Of a DNA stretch of 64,000 nt, positions 29,862-39,524 are shown in pieces. Both the position numbers and the translations under genes were made by a program. Below the pieces are notes generated by a model. That model ran no database searches and had not been told where the DNA came from. It saw only the letters and a list, made by a program, of their open reading frames with translations. Each line of letters begins with the position of its first letter. Position 1 is the stretch's first letter. The DNA is from Sphingobium baderi (GTDB taxonomy: Bacteria; Pseudomonadota; Alphaproteobacteria; Sphingomonadales; Sphingomonadaceae), in contig NZ_CP013264.1 in the NCBI RefSeq assembly GCF_001456115.1, forward strand, positions 3,428,501 through 3,492,500, given 5' to 3'.

Positions 29862-30938
29862 TCATGGCTGGAAATGCGCCTTCGTCCCGACCTTGACCAT
29901 CTGGGCAAGGCGAGCCGCATCCCAATTCGTCAGGCGGATGCAGCCATGGCTTTCGGTGCGGCCGATATTTTGTGGCTCCGGCGTGCCGTGGATGCCGTAA
30001 TGCGGTTTGGAAAGGTCGATCCAAACCACGCCCACCGGCCCGTTCGGACCGGGTTTCAGCAAGGCCTTCTTGTCCGATTCGTCCGCATCCCAGAACAGGT
30101 CTGGATTATAGTGGAAATCGGGATTACGGCTGACCCCCTTGATCGTCCAGTCGCCAATCGGCAGCGGATCATGCTGCGACCCCATGGTGGCGGGGAATTG
30201 GGCGATCAGTTGGTCCTTGTCGTCATAGACCTTCAGCAGTCCTTCGGATTTGTCGACGACGATATGGTCGGCCTGCGTCTGGCCGGCGGCAACAGCCAGG
30301 CTGGCGAGCGTTTCGCCCCAGCCGCGATCGTCGCCTTCGATCCGGGCGACGGGCTGGTTGGCGATGGCAGGCACGCGGATGATCGCGCCCGGCCCGACCT
30401 TCGTATTCGCCGGATTAAGCGCCAACAACGCTTCGGGCCTGGTATGGAAGCGTTCCGCCAGCCTTTCGAGCAGGTTGCGATAGCCTAGCGCAGGAAGCTT
30501 CGCCTGGTCGTTCAGATCCTTGGGAATGGCGAAGAACGGCCCCTTCGCGAAGCCTTCGGGTATGCGGACGAGCCATGTGGCGGGCTGGGGATTGTCCCCC
30601 AGCAGCGCCTTGGCTGTGGCCTCGTCATATTTGCCGCTTTCAGGCAGGCCTCGCGCCTGCTGGAAACCGCGCAGCGCGTCGGTGAAGGACATGCCCTCCT
30701 TCCCGTCGATCACGCCGGGAGAAAAACCCGCCCGGTCGAGCGCAACCTGCGCCTGAAGGATCGAATCGGCGCGTTGGGGCTGGTTCGCCGGTTCGGGCTG
30801 AACGGCGAAGGCATAGGGATCGGCCGGAGCGGTCGACTGCTGTTCCTGCCCCCTCTCCTGCGGCGCAGGCGCGGAAGGCTGACTGTTACAGGCAGTCGCG
30901 CAGAGCGCGATGAGCGAGGAAAGCATGAAAGGACGCAC
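29862..30938 (-). CDS. L,D-transpeptidase (YkuD) lipoprotein with PG-binding domain
   Basis: 358 residues. The GTG start at 30938 has AGGAGA eight bases upstream. A short lipoprotein signal ends ALCATAC, so the protein is probably lipid-anchored. A peptidoglycan-binding helical domain follows (LDRAGFSPGVIDGKEGMS), then a LysM-like stretch (LLERLAERFHTRPEALLALN), then the YkuD catalytic domain with HGTPEP and SHGCIRLTNWD containing the active Cys. It cross-links peptidoglycan or anchors proteins to it. It lies between thiE and the M23 gene. Confidence 0.88.
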   Translation of the reverse strand: MRPFMLSSLIALCATACNSQPSAPAPQERGQEQQSTAPADPYAFAVQPEPANQPQRADSILQAQVALDRAGFSPGVIDGKEGMSFTDALRGFQQARGLPESGKYDEATAKALLGDNPQPATWLVRIPEGFAKGPFFAIPKDLNDQAKLPALGYRNLLERLAERFHTRPEALLALNPANTKVGPGAIIRVPAIANQPVARIEGDDRGWGETLASLAVAAGQTQADHIVVDKSEGLLKVYDDKDQLIAQFPATMGSQHDPLPIGDWTIKGVSRNPDFHYNPDLFWDADESDKKALLKPGPNGPVGVVWIDLSKPHYGIHGTPEPQNIGRTESHGCIRLTNWDAARLAQMVKVGTKAHFQP

Positions 30939-30989
30939 GGCATTCTCCTGATTTTTCAGGGAAACGCCGCAAGCCTTCAAAAAGATGCG

Positions 30990-31685
30990 TCAGCCTTTGG
31001 TGGCAAGTAACGGCGCGAAGGCTGCCACGCCTGCCCCCGGGCCATCCGCATGGCTCCAGACCGCGCTGCTGACCGCGAGGAAATCGGCGCCTGCCGCGAC
31101 GAGCGGAGCCGCGTTCTCCGCCGTGATGCCGCCAATCGCGACACAGGGCAATTCAAACAATGTGACCCACCAACTCAGGATAGATGGCTCCGGGCGATGG
31201 CGCGTTTCCTTCGTCGTGGTGGGATAGAAGGCGCCGAAAGCGACGTAATCCGCCCCCGCCTCGCCCGCTTCCATCGCAAGGTGGCGGCTGTCGTGGCAGG
31301 TGACGCCGATCTGGGCCGAGGGGCCCAGGATGCTGCGGGCTTCACGCGGGTCGCCATCGGACTGGCCCAGATGCACGCCATCCGCGCCCAGGCGCTTGGC
31401 GAGGGCGACGCTGTCATTGACGATGAAGGCGACTTCGCGGTCAGCGCAGAGCTTTTGCAGCGGCTCGGCGGCGCGGGCGATGGCATGGTCATCGATCCCT
31501 TTCAGCCGAAGCTGGAAGGCGGCAACCTCCCCTCCGTCCAGGGCGGCGGCAAGACGGTCGGTGAAGGCCGCATCGATGGCGGGCGGAGAAATCAGGTAGA
31601 GCTTGCAGGCGGGACGAAAGCCCCGCTCGAACTGGTCAGCGAATCGCGGATCGAGGGCCAGTTCTTCTTCGGTGAAGTCAGTCAT
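30990..31685 (-). CDS. thiE: Thiamine-phosphate synthase
   Basis: Couples HMP-PP and thiazole phosphate to thiamine phosphate. 231 residues, TIM barrel. Motifs: FQLRLKG (phosphate/pyrophosphate site), [36 protein letters not shown] and [11 protein letters not shown], and PCVAIGGI. It stands alone from other thi genes, and no TPP riboswitch was recognised before it. The tail of about 25 residues before the barrel is typical of alphaproteobacterial ThiE variants. Confidence 0.9.
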   Translation of the reverse strand: MTDFTEEELALDPRFADQFERGFRPACKLYLISPPAIDAAFTDRLAAALDGGEVAAFQLRLKGIDDHAIARAAEPLQKLCADREVAFIVNDSVALAKRLGADGVHLGQSDGDPREARSILGPSAQIGVTCHDSRHLAMEAGEAGADYVAFGAFYPTTTKETRHRPEPSILSWWVTLFELPCVAIGGITAENAAPLVAAGADFLAVSSAVWSHADGPGAGVAAFAPLLATKG

Positions 31686-31766
31686 GGGCTGTGCAGTAGA
31701 ACAAGGCGGCGCGGGACGGAAGTCTTAGGGCATGTTTCGGGATGACGGACCCGGCGGCATCCGCTC

Positions 31767-32230
31767 TCAGCGCGGCGCCATATCGAAAGGCGGCATATCC
31801 TCGCGCGCGCCCAACTTCGTGTAGAGCGCAATAGCCGGATCGTCGCCATGATCGGCCTTCATGCGCCGCTTTCGACGGAAATGGGCCGGAGCGCGTCGAT
31901 CAGCGCGGCGGCGATGCCACGCTGCCTTTCACCCGCTGCCACGGCAAGGTCGTAGATGTAGATTTCGCTGCGCTGCTACTCGATTTCCGCAATGCATAAG
32001 CGGCGAGCGCGCCGATCACCCTTTCGCCACGCTTTGTCACCAGCGCGATGAAGCGCGGATCGACGAGCAGGTCCGCCAGCCAGGCGTCCGGCGGAGGGTT
32101 TCCGGCATAGGAGGCGGGGTCTTCAAAACCTCCGCGAACGGCGCATTGGCCGCGCGCAGCAGCGGACGCCACCCGCCGCTGTCAGGCGGGTGACGGCGGC
32201 GGAAAGCTCTGGGGCATCCACGGCCGTCAC
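31767..32230 (-). pseudogene. Decayed GNAT acetyltransferase, AAC(3)-I-like
   Basis: Pieces of one GNAT protein lie in order but in changing frames: WRPLLRAANAPFAEV, then FEDPASYAGNPPPDAWLADL to ERVIGALAAYALRK, then [20 protein letters not shown] to ISVESGA, then [20 protein letters not shown] to the end at 31767. At least four frame breaks and a short deletion before KADHG are needed. The [12 protein letters not shown] end and YDLAV core match the aminoglycoside 3-N-acetyltransferase I type of GNAT. A possible old start is GTG 32228-32230, just after the aldolase gene. It should give no working enzyme. Confidence 0.85.
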
Positions 32231-32239
32231 CCTTGCCCG

Positions 32240-33151
32240 TCAGGCCGCGACCGGGGTCTTGGCGGTCGAAGCGTTGTAGATTTCCTCGATCGCCCCGCCC
32301 AGCGAGGCGTTGAATTCATCATCGCTCATCTGGTGGCGCAGGTCTTCCAGCAGCGCGCGGCTGAAGCTGGCGATGATGCCCCGGTTCTTGGCGAGTTCGA
32401 CGCAGGCTTCGGGGCGCTTGAAGCCGCCCGACAGCGCCACGACGCGCAACACGCGGGGATGGTCGACCAGCGGATCGAACAAGCCGGACTTGGCGGGAAG
32501 CGAAAGCTTGAGCATCACCTTGTCATCGCCCGGCAGCGCGTCGAGATTCTTGAGGATTTCCTCCAGCAATATCTGGTCGGCTTCGGCCCGTTCGGGCGAC
32601 TTGATGTTCACTTCCGGCTCGATGATCGGCATCAGACCGGCGGCAAGCACCTGTTGGCCAACTTCGAACTGCTGCTTGACGATAGCGGCGATGCCCTCGC
32701 GGTTGGCGAGGTTGATGACCGAGCGTTCCTTGGTGCCGTAGACGCCCAGCGCCTTGGCACGCTTCAGCAGCGCATCCAGTTCCGGCATCGGCTTCATGAG
32801 CTGGACGCCATTCGCTTCGTCCTCAAGGCCCTTGTCGATCTTGATGAAGGGGACGACGCCGCGCTCGATCAGCGCCTGCGGCACGGGCTGTCCGCCCGCC
32901 TGCCCGTCCATGGTCCGCTCGAACAGGATCGCGCCCAGCACCTTGTCGCCGGCGAAGGCTGGCGATGTGATGATCCGACTACGCATGCCATGGATCAAGC
33001 CGAACATTTCCTCTTCAGTCGACCAGGCGTCTTCTTCGACGCCATAGCCCTTGAGCGCCTTGGGCGTCGAACCGCCGCTCTGGTCGAGGGCAGCGATAAA
33101 GCCGTTGCCGTCCGCTATCTTGTTGGTCATTTCCTGATCCAGCATCTGCAC
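32240..33151 (-). CDS. fda: Class I fructose-bisphosphate aldolase
   Basis: Splits or forms fructose 1,6-bisphosphate through a Schiff base. 303 residues; the family start is seen as NKIADGNGFIAALDQSGGSTPKALKGYG, and the presumed Schiff-base lysine is in KVMLKLSLPAKSG. An ATG two codons inside the GTG start is an alternative. It follows pgk by about 95 bases and belongs to the tkt-gap-pgk-fda sugar-phosphate group. Confidence 0.93.
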   Translation of the reverse strand: MQMLDQEMTNKIADGNGFIAALDQSGGSTPKALKGYGVEEDAWSTEEEMFGLIHGMRSRIITSPAFAGDKVLGAILFERTMDGQAGGQPVPQALIERGVVPFIKIDKGLEDEANGVQLMKPMPELDALLKRAKALGVYGTKERSVINLANREGIAAIVKQQFEVGQQVLAAGLMPIIEPEVNIKSPERAEADQILLEEILKNLDALPGDDKVMLKLSLPAKSGLFDPLVDHPRVLRVVALSGGFKRPEACVELAKNRGIIASFSRALLEDLRHQMSDDEFNASLGGAIEEIYNASTAKTPVAA

Positions 33152-33245
33152 ATACCTTCTCGATTGGTCGCGCCACCCCTCCGGCGGCGCTGTGATAGGG
33201 AAAATGTCGCCCTCTCCCGGCGACGAAAGACAGGCGCGCGGCCGT

Positions 33246-34445
33246 TCAGGCCATCAGCGCCTTGACGCCCGGCAATTCCTTGCCTTCCATCCATTCAAGG
33301 AAAGCGCCGCCCGCAGTAGAGACGAAGGTGAAATCGCCCGCAACTCCCGCATGGTTGAGTGCTGCGACAGTATCACCTCCACCTGCGACGGACGTAAGTT
33401 GCCCTTCCTTGGTGAGGGCGGCGGCGGTCTTGGCGAGCGCCACGGTCGCCTTGTCGAAGGGCGCGATCTCGAACGCGCCAAGCGGGCCGTTCCAGACCAG
33501 CGTGCGACAATTCTTGAGCGCGTCGCCCAGCGCCTCCACGGCGGCGGGGCCAATATCGAGGATCATTTCATCCGCCGCGACTTCATGGACGTTGCAGGTG
33601 CGGAGCGACGGCGGATTGACCGCGAATTCCTTCGCCACCACCACGTCATAGGGCAAATGGATGGTGCAGCCCGCCTTGTCGGCGGCTTCGAAAATGGCTT
33701 CGGCGGTGTCCGCCAGATCCTTTTCGCACAACGACTTGCCGACATCGACCCCCCGTGCGTGGAGAAACGTATTGGCCATACCGCCGCCGATGATGAGATG
33801 ATCGACCTTGGCGACGAGGTTGTTGAGCACATCCAGCTTGGTCGAAACCTTCGCCCCGCCGACGACCGCCGCGACCGGCTTCACCGGCTCGCCGAGCGCC
33901 GCCTGGAGCGCGTCCAATTCCTTCTCCATAGAACGGCCTGCGAAGGCGGGCAGCTTGTGCGCCACCCCCTCGGTCGAGGCATGGGCGCGGTGGGCGGCAG
34001 AAAAGGCGTCGTTCACATAAAGGTCGCCGATCGCGGCCATCGCATCCGCCAGTGCGGGATCGTTCTTTTCCTCGCCGGGGTGGAAGCGGGTGTTCTCCAG
34101 GATCGCGATATCGCCAGGGCGCATCACCGCGATACCGTCGACCGCCGCCTGTCCCGCGCAATCGGGGATGAACTGCACTTCGCGGCCCAGCACCTGCGAC
34201 AGCGGACGCGTGATCTTGCTCAGCGAGAACTCAGGGTTCTTCTGGCCCTTGGGACGGCCGAAATGGGCGAGGATCAGCACCTTCGCGCCGCGGTCGGCCA
34301 GTTCGAGGATCGTGGGCATCGCGGCGCGCAGGCGGGTGTCGTCGCTGACCGAACCGTCCTGCATCGGCACGTTCAGGTCCTCGCGCACCAGCACGGCCTT
34401 GCCGTGGATGTCGCCCATATCGTCAAGCGTCTTGAAGGGCTTCAC
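33246..34445 (-). CDS. pgk: Phosphoglycerate kinase
   Basis: Interconverts 1,3-bisphosphoglycerate and 3-phosphoglycerate with ATP formation. 399 residues, two domains. Motifs: [57 protein letters not shown] and the C-terminal [10 protein letters not shown] 13-bp GC hairpin separates it from gap upstream, so the level of pgk mRNA may differ from that of gap. Confidence 0.96.
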   Translation of the reverse strand: MKPFKTLDDMGDIHGKAVLVREDLNVPMQDGSVSDDTRLRAAMPTILELADRGAKVLILAHFGRPKGQKNPEFSLSKITRPLSQVLGREVQFIPDCAGQAAVDGIAVMRPGDIAILENTRFHPGEEKNDPALADAMAAIGDLYVNDAFSAAHRAHASTEGVAHKLPAFAGRSMEKELDALQAALGEPVKPVAAVVGGAKVSTKLDVLNNLVAKVDHLIIGGGMANTFLHARGVDVGKSLCEKDLADTAEAIFEAADKAGCTIHLPYDVVVAKEFAVNPPSLRTCNVHEVAADEMILDIGPAAVEALGDALKNCRTLVWNGPLGAFEIAPFDKATVALAKTAAALTKEGQLTSVAGGGDTVAALNHAGVAGDFTFVSTAGGAFLEWMEGKELPGVKALMA

Positions 34446-34470
34446 GCCGCACTCCCCTGCTGCAAGGAAA

Positions 34471-34500
34471 GCCGCCGCCGGTCACGGGACCGGCGGCGGC
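34471..34500 (-). terminator. Strong hairpin between gap and pgk
   Basis: Perfect inverted repeat with 13-bp arms (GCCGCCGCCGGTC and its complement) and a 4-base loop. On the minus strand it is followed by TTTCCTT, an imperfect T-run. It begins 7 bases after the gap stop codon. It may be a partial terminator or an mRNA-processing/stability stem. Confidence 0.65.
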
Positions 34501-34507
34501 AAGGATA

Positions 34508-35518
34508 TTAAAGATACTTCGCGACCACGCCGGTCGTGTCGATCATGCGGTTCGAGAAACCCCATTCATTGTCATACCAGCTCAGCACGCGGACCAGCTT
34601 GCCGTCGATGACCGCCGTTTCCAGGCTGTCGACGGTGGAGCTGCGCGGATCGCCATTATAGTCGATCGACACCAGCGGTTCGTCCGAATAGCCGAGGATG
34701 TCCTTGAGCGGGCCGGCTTCCGACGCGGCCTTGAGCAGACCGTTGACTTCCTCGACAGTCGTGTCGCGCTTGGCGATGAACTTGAGGTCGACGACCGAGA
34801 CGTTCGGGGTCGGCACGCGGACCGAGGAGCCGTCCAGCTTGCCCTTGAGGTCAGGCAGCACTTCACCCACCGCGCGGGCGGCGCCGGTGGTGGTCGGGAT
34901 CATCGACAAAGCGGCGGCGCGGGCGCGGCGCATGTCCTTGTGGATCTGATCCAGCGTGTTCTGGTCGTTGGTATAGCTGTGGATCGTCGTCATGAAGCCG
35001 CTTTCGATGCCGATGGCGTCGTGCAGCACCTTGGCGAGCGGGGCGAGGCAGTTAGTGGTGCAGCTCGCGTTGGAGATCACCACATCGTCGGCGCTCAGCG
35101 AGTCATGGTTGACGCCGTAAACAACGGTCTTGTCCACGCCCGTCGCGGGGGCGGAGATGACGACGCGCTTCGCGCCTGCGGTCAGGTGCGCGCTTGCCTT
35201 CGCCTTGTCGGCGAAGATGCCGGTGCATTCGAGGGCGATGTCCACGCCCTGCGCGGCATGGGGCAGCTTGGCCGGATCGCGTTCGGCGGTGACGGCGATG
35301 CGCTTGCCGTTGATGACGAGGGCATCGCCGTCGACGCTCACTTCGCCGGGAAAATTGCCGTGCACGCTGTCGCGCTTGAACAGCAGGGCGTTGGACTTGG
35401 CATCGCCCAGATCGTTGATGCTGACCAGTTCCAGGTCATGATCGTTACGCTCCAGAATGGCGCGCGCGACAAGGCGGCCGATGCGCCCGAAACCGTTGAT
35501 TGCTACCTTCGTTGCCAC
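34508..35518 (-). CDS. gap: Glyceraldehyde-3-phosphate dehydrogenase, type I
   Basis: 336 residues. NAD-binding start [17 protein letters not shown], catalytic [16 protein letters not shown] with the active Cys, and the C-terminal [15 protein letters not shown] preference is likely, since the second strand ends in an acidic ND rather than a phosphate-binding residue; this is an inference. It follows tkt by 39 bases. Confidence 0.96.
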   Translation of the reverse strand: MATKVAINGFGRIGRLVARAILERNDHDLELVSINDLGDAKSNALLFKRDSVHGNFPGEVSVDGDALVINGKRIAVTAERDPAKLPHAAQGVDIALECTGIFADKAKASAHLTAGAKRVVISAPATGVDKTVVYGVNHDSLSADDVVISNASCTTNCLAPLAKVLHDAIGIESGFMTTIHSYTNDQNTLDQIHKDMRRARAAALSMIPTTTGAARAVGEVLPDLKGKLDGSSVRVPTPNVSVVDLKFIAKRDTTVEEVNGLLKAASEAGPLKDILGYSDEPLVSIDYNGDPRSSTVDSLETAVIDGKLVRVLSWYDNEWGFSNRMIDTTGVVAKYL

Positions 35519-35557
35519 TGCAATTGACTCCCGTTTTGCGTGTTGGCTTGGATATGT

Positions 35558-37516
35558 TCAGGCGAGCGCGGCCGCGATCTGCGGCGCGATCTTGGCGGCC
35601 GTGAGGCCGAAATGGTCGTAGAGCACTTCGGCCGGAGCCGATGCGCCAAAGCTGTCGATACCGAAACGCAGCGCGGCATAGCGTTCCCAGCCGAAAGTCG
35701 TGCCCGCCTCAATCGACGCGTGCAAGACGCCCTGCGGCAGAATGTCGTCCTTGTACGACTGCGTCTGCGCTTCGAAATGCGCCCAGCTCGGCATGGAGAC
35801 GACATCCGCGCCGATGCCCTGCGCTTCGAGCGCTTCGGCAGTGGCGACGGCGATCTCGACTTCCGATCCGGTGGCGATCAGCACGACCTTGCGGTCCGCC
35901 TTGGCCGCGCGCAGGCGGTAGGCGCCCTTGGCCGACAGATTCTCGCCCGCCTTCTCCGTGCGGAGCTGCGGCAGATTCTGGCGGGTCAGCGCCAATACGG
36001 AGGGACCAGTCGCGTCCTTGAGCGCCAGTTCCCAGCATTCCGCCGTCTCGACCACATCGGCGGGGCGATAGACGTCGAGATTGGGGATCATGCGAAGCGA
36101 CATGACATGCTCGATCGGCTGATGCGTCGGGCCGTCTTCGCCAAGGCCGATGGAATCGTGCGTCAGAACGTGGATCACTCGCTGCTGCTGGAGCGCGGCC
36201 AGACGGATGCCGCCGCGCATATAGTCGGAGAAGACGAGGAATGTGCCGCCATAGGGGATGACGCCACCGTGCAGCGCCATGCCGTTCATCGCGCAGGCCA
36301 TGCCGAATTCGCGGATGCCGTAATAGATGTAGCGGCCCGCATAATCGTCACGGGTCAGCGGCCCGGTGGACTTGGTCTTGGTGTTGTTGGAGCCGGTGAG
36401 GTCGGCCGATCCGCCCACGGTTTCGGGCAGCAGGTCGTTGATCACGCCGAGCGCCAGTTCGCTGGCCTTGCGGGTCGCCACCTTCTGCGGCGCAGCGATC
36501 AGGCTGTCGATATAGGCGTCGAGCGAGAAGCCGGCGGGCAGTTCCCCCGCCATGCGGCGCTCAAATTCCGCCTTTTGTCCGTTGCTTGCGAGACGACCTT
36601 CCCATTTGGCGCGAATGGGCGCGCCCCTCGCACCGATTTCGCGCCATCCGGCGGCGACATCTTCGGGGATGACGAACGGTTCGGCTGCCCAGCCCAGAAA
36701 TTCGCGCGCGGCGGCGACTTCCGCTTCGCCCAGCGCGGAGCCGTGGACGCCGGACGTGCCTGCCTTGTTGGGCGCGCCATAACCGATCTTGGTGGAGCAG
36801 GCGATCAACGAGGGACGCGGATCGGCCAGCGCCTCGTCGATGGCGCGGCGCACATCGGCCGTGTCATGGCCGTCGCAGGACACGACATGCCAGCCGGTCG
36901 CGGCATAGCGGGCGCGAATGTCTTCGTTGGAGGACAGGTCCACCGCGCCGTCGATGGTGATCTTGTTATCGTCCCACAGCACGATCAGGCGGCCAAGGTT
37001 CAGATGCCCCGCAAGGCCAATAGCCTCATGGTTGATACCTTCCATCAGGCAACCGTCGCCCGCGATCACCCATGTCCGGTGGTCGACCAGGTCGTCGCCG
37101 AACTCCGCATTCAGGTGCCGTTCCGCAATCGCCATGCCCACGGCCGTGGCGAGGCCCGAACCCAGCGGCCCGGTTGTCGCCTCGACGCCTGCCAGCTCGA
37201 AATTCTCCGGATGGCCAGCGCAGGGACTGCCCAGCTGACGGAAGTTGCGGATGTCCTCTATCGTCGGACGCGCATAGCCGGTCAGGTGCAACAGCGAGTA
37301 GATCAGCATCGACCCATGCCCCGCCGACAGCACGAAGCGGTCGCGGTCGGCCCATTTGGGCTGGCTCGGATCGAACTTCAGATAGTCGGAAAAGAGGACC
37401 GTGGCGACATCGGCCATGCCCATCGGCATGCCCGGATGCCCGCTATTGGCAGCCTGAACCGCGTCCATGGAGAGGGCGCGAATGGCGTTGGCGAGCGTCT
37501 TTTCGGAAACGGTCAT
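35558..37516 (-). CDS. tkt: Transketolase
   Basis: Thiamine-diphosphate enzyme moving two-carbon units in the pentose phosphate pathway. 652 residues. Motifs: NSGHPGMPMGMADV, the ThDP-binding GDGCLMEGINHEA and the later DSIGLGEDGPTHQP. First gene of the tkt-gap-pgk-fda group; its promoter should lie in the 172-base gap shared with the divergent small ORF before zapA. Confidence 0.96.
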   Translation of the reverse strand: MTVSEKTLANAIRALSMDAVQAANSGHPGMPMGMADVATVLFSDYLKFDPSQPKWADRDRFVLSAGHGSMLIYSLLHLTGYARPTIEDIRNFRQLGSPCAGHPENFELAGVEATTGPLGSGLATAVGMAIAERHLNAEFGDDLVDHRTWVIAGDGCLMEGINHEAIGLAGHLNLGRLIVLWDDNKITIDGAVDLSSNEDIRARYAATGWHVVSCDGHDTADVRRAIDEALADPRPSLIACSTKIGYGAPNKAGTSGVHGSALGEAEVAAAREFLGWAAEPFVIPEDVAAGWREIGARGAPIRAKWEGRLASNGQKAEFERRMAGELPAGFSLDAYIDSLIAAPQKVATRKASELALGVINDLLPETVGGSADLTGSNNTKTKSTGPLTRDDYAGRYIYYGIREFGMACAMNGMALHGGVIPYGGTFLVFSDYMRGGIRLAALQQQRVIHVLTHDSIGLGEDGPTHQPIEHVMSLRMIPNLDVYRPADVVETAECWELALKDATGPSVLALTRQNLPQLRTEKAGENLSAKGAYRLRAAKADRKVVLIATGSEVEIAVATAEALEAQGIGADVVSMPSWAHFEAQTQSYKDDILPQGVLHASIEAGTTFGWERYAALRFGIDSFGASAPAEVLYDHFGLTAAKIAPQIAAALA

Positions 37517-37688
37517 CGGGGGCGGGCGTCTTTCCTGTCTGGCGAAATGCCCGCATCATGCAGGCGAGTCGGAATCGGGCCTCCTTTGTCGCGTCAAGCC
37601 CCATGCGTCAACCATAGGCGGGGCGGACGCTGCGCCGGACCGTTCAATCACGGCTTTTTCGGGACGGCAAGTTTCGCTATGCAGGGCC

Positions 37689-37883
37689 ATGGCAAGCGAC
37701 CGCATGAAGCAGGCGATCGACGCGCTGGAGCGCGCAATCGACCGTCTGGAACAGAATATGGACAGGCTGGGGCCGTCCACTTCTTCCCTTCCCTCTTCCG
37801 GCGTCGATGCGACAGCCGCCCGCGCGGCGCTCAAATCGCTGGACGCGCTGATCGGCGAACTCAAGGAAGGCGCCCATGGCTGA
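37689..37883 (+). CDS. Small coiled-coil protein upstream of zapA
   Basis: 64 residues from ATG 37689 (or 60 from the next ATG). The first half (KQAIDALERAIDRLEQNMDR) has clear heptads for a coiled coil; a Ser/Pro linker and a second amphipathic helix follow. It overlaps the zapA start by 8 bases, so coupled translation and a link to cell division are inferred. I do not know a characterised homolog. Codon use is GC3-rich like its neighbours. Confidence 0.7.
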   Translation: MASDRMKQAIDALERAIDRLEQNMDRLGPSTSSLPSSGVDATAARAALKSLDALIGELKEGAHG

Positions 37884-38211
37884 AACCACGCTTTATATAG
37901 CCGGGCGGCAATATGATCTGCGCTGCCGCGATGGCGAGGAAGCGCATCTGGCGCATCTCGCGGGCCTGATCGAGCGCAAGGCACGGCTGGCGCAACAGGC
38001 GACGCCGGGATTGACGGAGGTGCGGACACTGCTGTTCGCGGCGCTGTTCCTGGCCGACGAACTCAACGACATGAAGAGGGAAGTCGCCGGACGGCAGGAA
38101 GCCCTGCCACTTGACGACGGAGGCGATCCGGCTGTGCTGGCGATAGAGGTTTTGACGGCGCGGCTGGAAAAGCTGAGCGACAGGCTTGCCGCGCCCTTGC
38201 CGGACGCCTAG
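37876..38211 (+). CDS. zapA: Cell division protein ZapA
   Basis: 111 residues. FtsZ-binding ring stabiliser. The N-terminal beta part (ETTLYIAGRQYDLRCRDGEE) followed by a helical dimer/tetramer coiled coil fits ZapA. The C-terminus is again coiled coil (AIEVLTARLEKLSDRL). Context supports it: the 6S RNA and ygfA follow, the usual bacterial order. Confidence 0.88.
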   Translation: MAETTLYIAGRQYDLRCRDGEEAHLAHLAGLIERKARLAQQATPGLTEVRTLLFAALFLADELNDMKREVAGRQEALPLDDGGDPAVLAIEVLTARLEKLSDRLAAPLPDA

Positions 38212-38221
38212 ATAGTAAGGC

Positions 38222-38380
38222 GACGGGCACTGCCTGGTACGAGCTTTAGCGAACATCCCTGAGGCGATAATCACATCCACGGGGGCTGTCCCTGGGCGGG
38301 CCCTGGCCCGATCTACATGGTCCCCACCTGACGTTGAGGCGTCAGAGGATTTTCCAGCCAACGGCCAAGGTGGTCCCGTC
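38222..38380 (+). ncRNA. ssrS: 6S RNA
   Basis: Lies between zapA and ygfA, the known place of 6S RNA. The ends pair: GACGGG at 38222-38227 with CCCGTC at 38375-38380, and neighbouring bases extend the stem (GCAC with GTGG partly). The size of about 159 bases is right. The central part (ATCCCTGAGGCGATAATC region) would form the open bubble that mimics a melted promoter and binds sigma-70 RNA polymerase. Ends are inferred from the stem. Confidence 0.8.
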
Positions 38381-38439
38381 ACCCGCCTTCCCTATATTCC
38401 TCTTCCCATCGCCGCCACCCTGACGCAAAGGGCTTGTTC

Positions 38440-39030
38440 ATGAGCGACGAACATAGCGGCATGCCGGACAAGCCCACATTACGCGCCATGGCGCGGCAGC
38501 GGCGGCGCGCTTTCGTGGCGGGGCTGGACCCGCTGGCGCACCGGTTGGCGTTCAAGGTGCTGCCTTCCCCTCTCGCGAGGCGGCTGGCGGATGTGCGGAC
38601 GGTGGCGCTCTATATGGGGATCGAGGATGAAGCCCCCGCGCAAAGGCTGGCCGCAAAGCTGATCGAGACTGGCAGGACGGTGGCCTTGCCGCGCGTGATC
38701 GACCGGATGGGGAGCATGGAATTCCTGGCATGGCATCCGGACGCACCGCTGCTGCCCGGCCGCTTTGGCACCAGTCACCCCGAACAGGGCGATGGTCCTG
38801 TGGCGCCGGACGCCATCATTGCGCCGCTGCTGGGCTTTGACCGGGCGATGAACCGGCTGGGTCAGGGCGGTGGCTATTATGACCGGGCCTTTGCCCGCTA
38901 CCCGGACGCGCTGCGTGTCGGGCTGGCATGGTCGGTGCAGGAGCAGGAGGCGATTCCCGCCGATCCTTGGGATTTGCCGCTTCATATGGTGCTGACCGAA
39001 GTGGAACTGATCGAGGGGGAAGAGTCATGA
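38440..39030 (+). CDS. ygfA: 5-formyltetrahydrofolate cyclo-ligase
   Basis: Converts 5-formyl-THF to 5,10-methenyl-THF with ATP. 196 residues from ATG 38440; a TTG six bases earlier is also in frame. Motifs: the C-terminal GQGGGYYDRAFARYP nucleotide-binding loop, and VALPRVIDRMGSMEFLAW. Overlaps the next gene by 4 bases (ATGA). Often cotranscribed with 6S RNA. Confidence 0.92.
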   Translation: MSDEHSGMPDKPTLRAMARQRRRAFVAGLDPLAHRLAFKVLPSPLARRLADVRTVALYMGIEDEAPAQRLAAKLIETGRTVALPRVIDRMGSMEFLAWHPDAPLLPGRFGTSHPEQGDGPVAPDAIIAPLLGFDRAMNRLGQGGGYYDRAFARYPDALRVGLAWSVQEQEAIPADPWDLPLHMVLTEVELIEGEES

Positions 39031-39254
39031 AACATTATGAACCGAGCTGGCGCAAGCCCGCGGGCATGTTCATGATCCTGGCGCTCATCCTGCTGTGGGC
39101 CGTGCTGGTGGGTAGCCTGTCGGGCCTCATCGGACAGTTGCCGATGATCGCGCAGGTGCCGGTCTATATTTTCCTCGGCCTCATCTGGATCTGGGTTCTG
39201 CCCCTCAAGCGCCTGCTCGCCTGGATGGAGACGGGCCGCTGGCGGCGCGGATAA
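39027..39254 (+). CDS. DUF2842 family membrane protein
   Basis: 75 residues, two membrane helices (about 12-35 and 43-62) with the ends YEPSWRKPAGMF and PLKRLLAWMETGRW, matching the alphaproteobacterial DUF2842 family of unknown function. Start ATG overlaps the ygfA stop, so it is read in the same transcript. Confidence 0.85.
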   Translation: MKHYEPSWRKPAGMFMILALILLWAVLVGSLSGLIGQLPMIAQVPVYIFLGLIWIWVLPLKRLLAWMETGRWRRG

Positions 39255-39524
39255 GCCGTGACAGCCTTCCCTTTTCGGTATATCTCCCAAGCCGTTAAGG
39301 GGTCGTAACGGATATCCGCACCTGACGGAATACCGCCACCCCTGCTACAAGAGGGGGAGGCGAAGGCATGTTCCCATGCCTGCTATTGCGACCCGGACGC
39401 GCCCGTGAAGGCGCTCCTTTCCCGCGCGCACTCTTCTTCCGCATCACCCTTTCCAGCATCACTGGCGGAGCCACCCCGCCACGACACCCGACATGACGGT
39501 GGCGCAGCGCAACAGGAGGACAAG

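Noticed and set aside
31861..32193. Plus-strand open frame over the GNAT remnant
   Set aside because: No family resemblance; the minus strand carries the recognisable GNAT pieces.
35540..37900. Plus-strand open frame of about 786 residues opposite tkt
   Set aside because: Antisense shadow; the minus strand encodes a complete transketolase.
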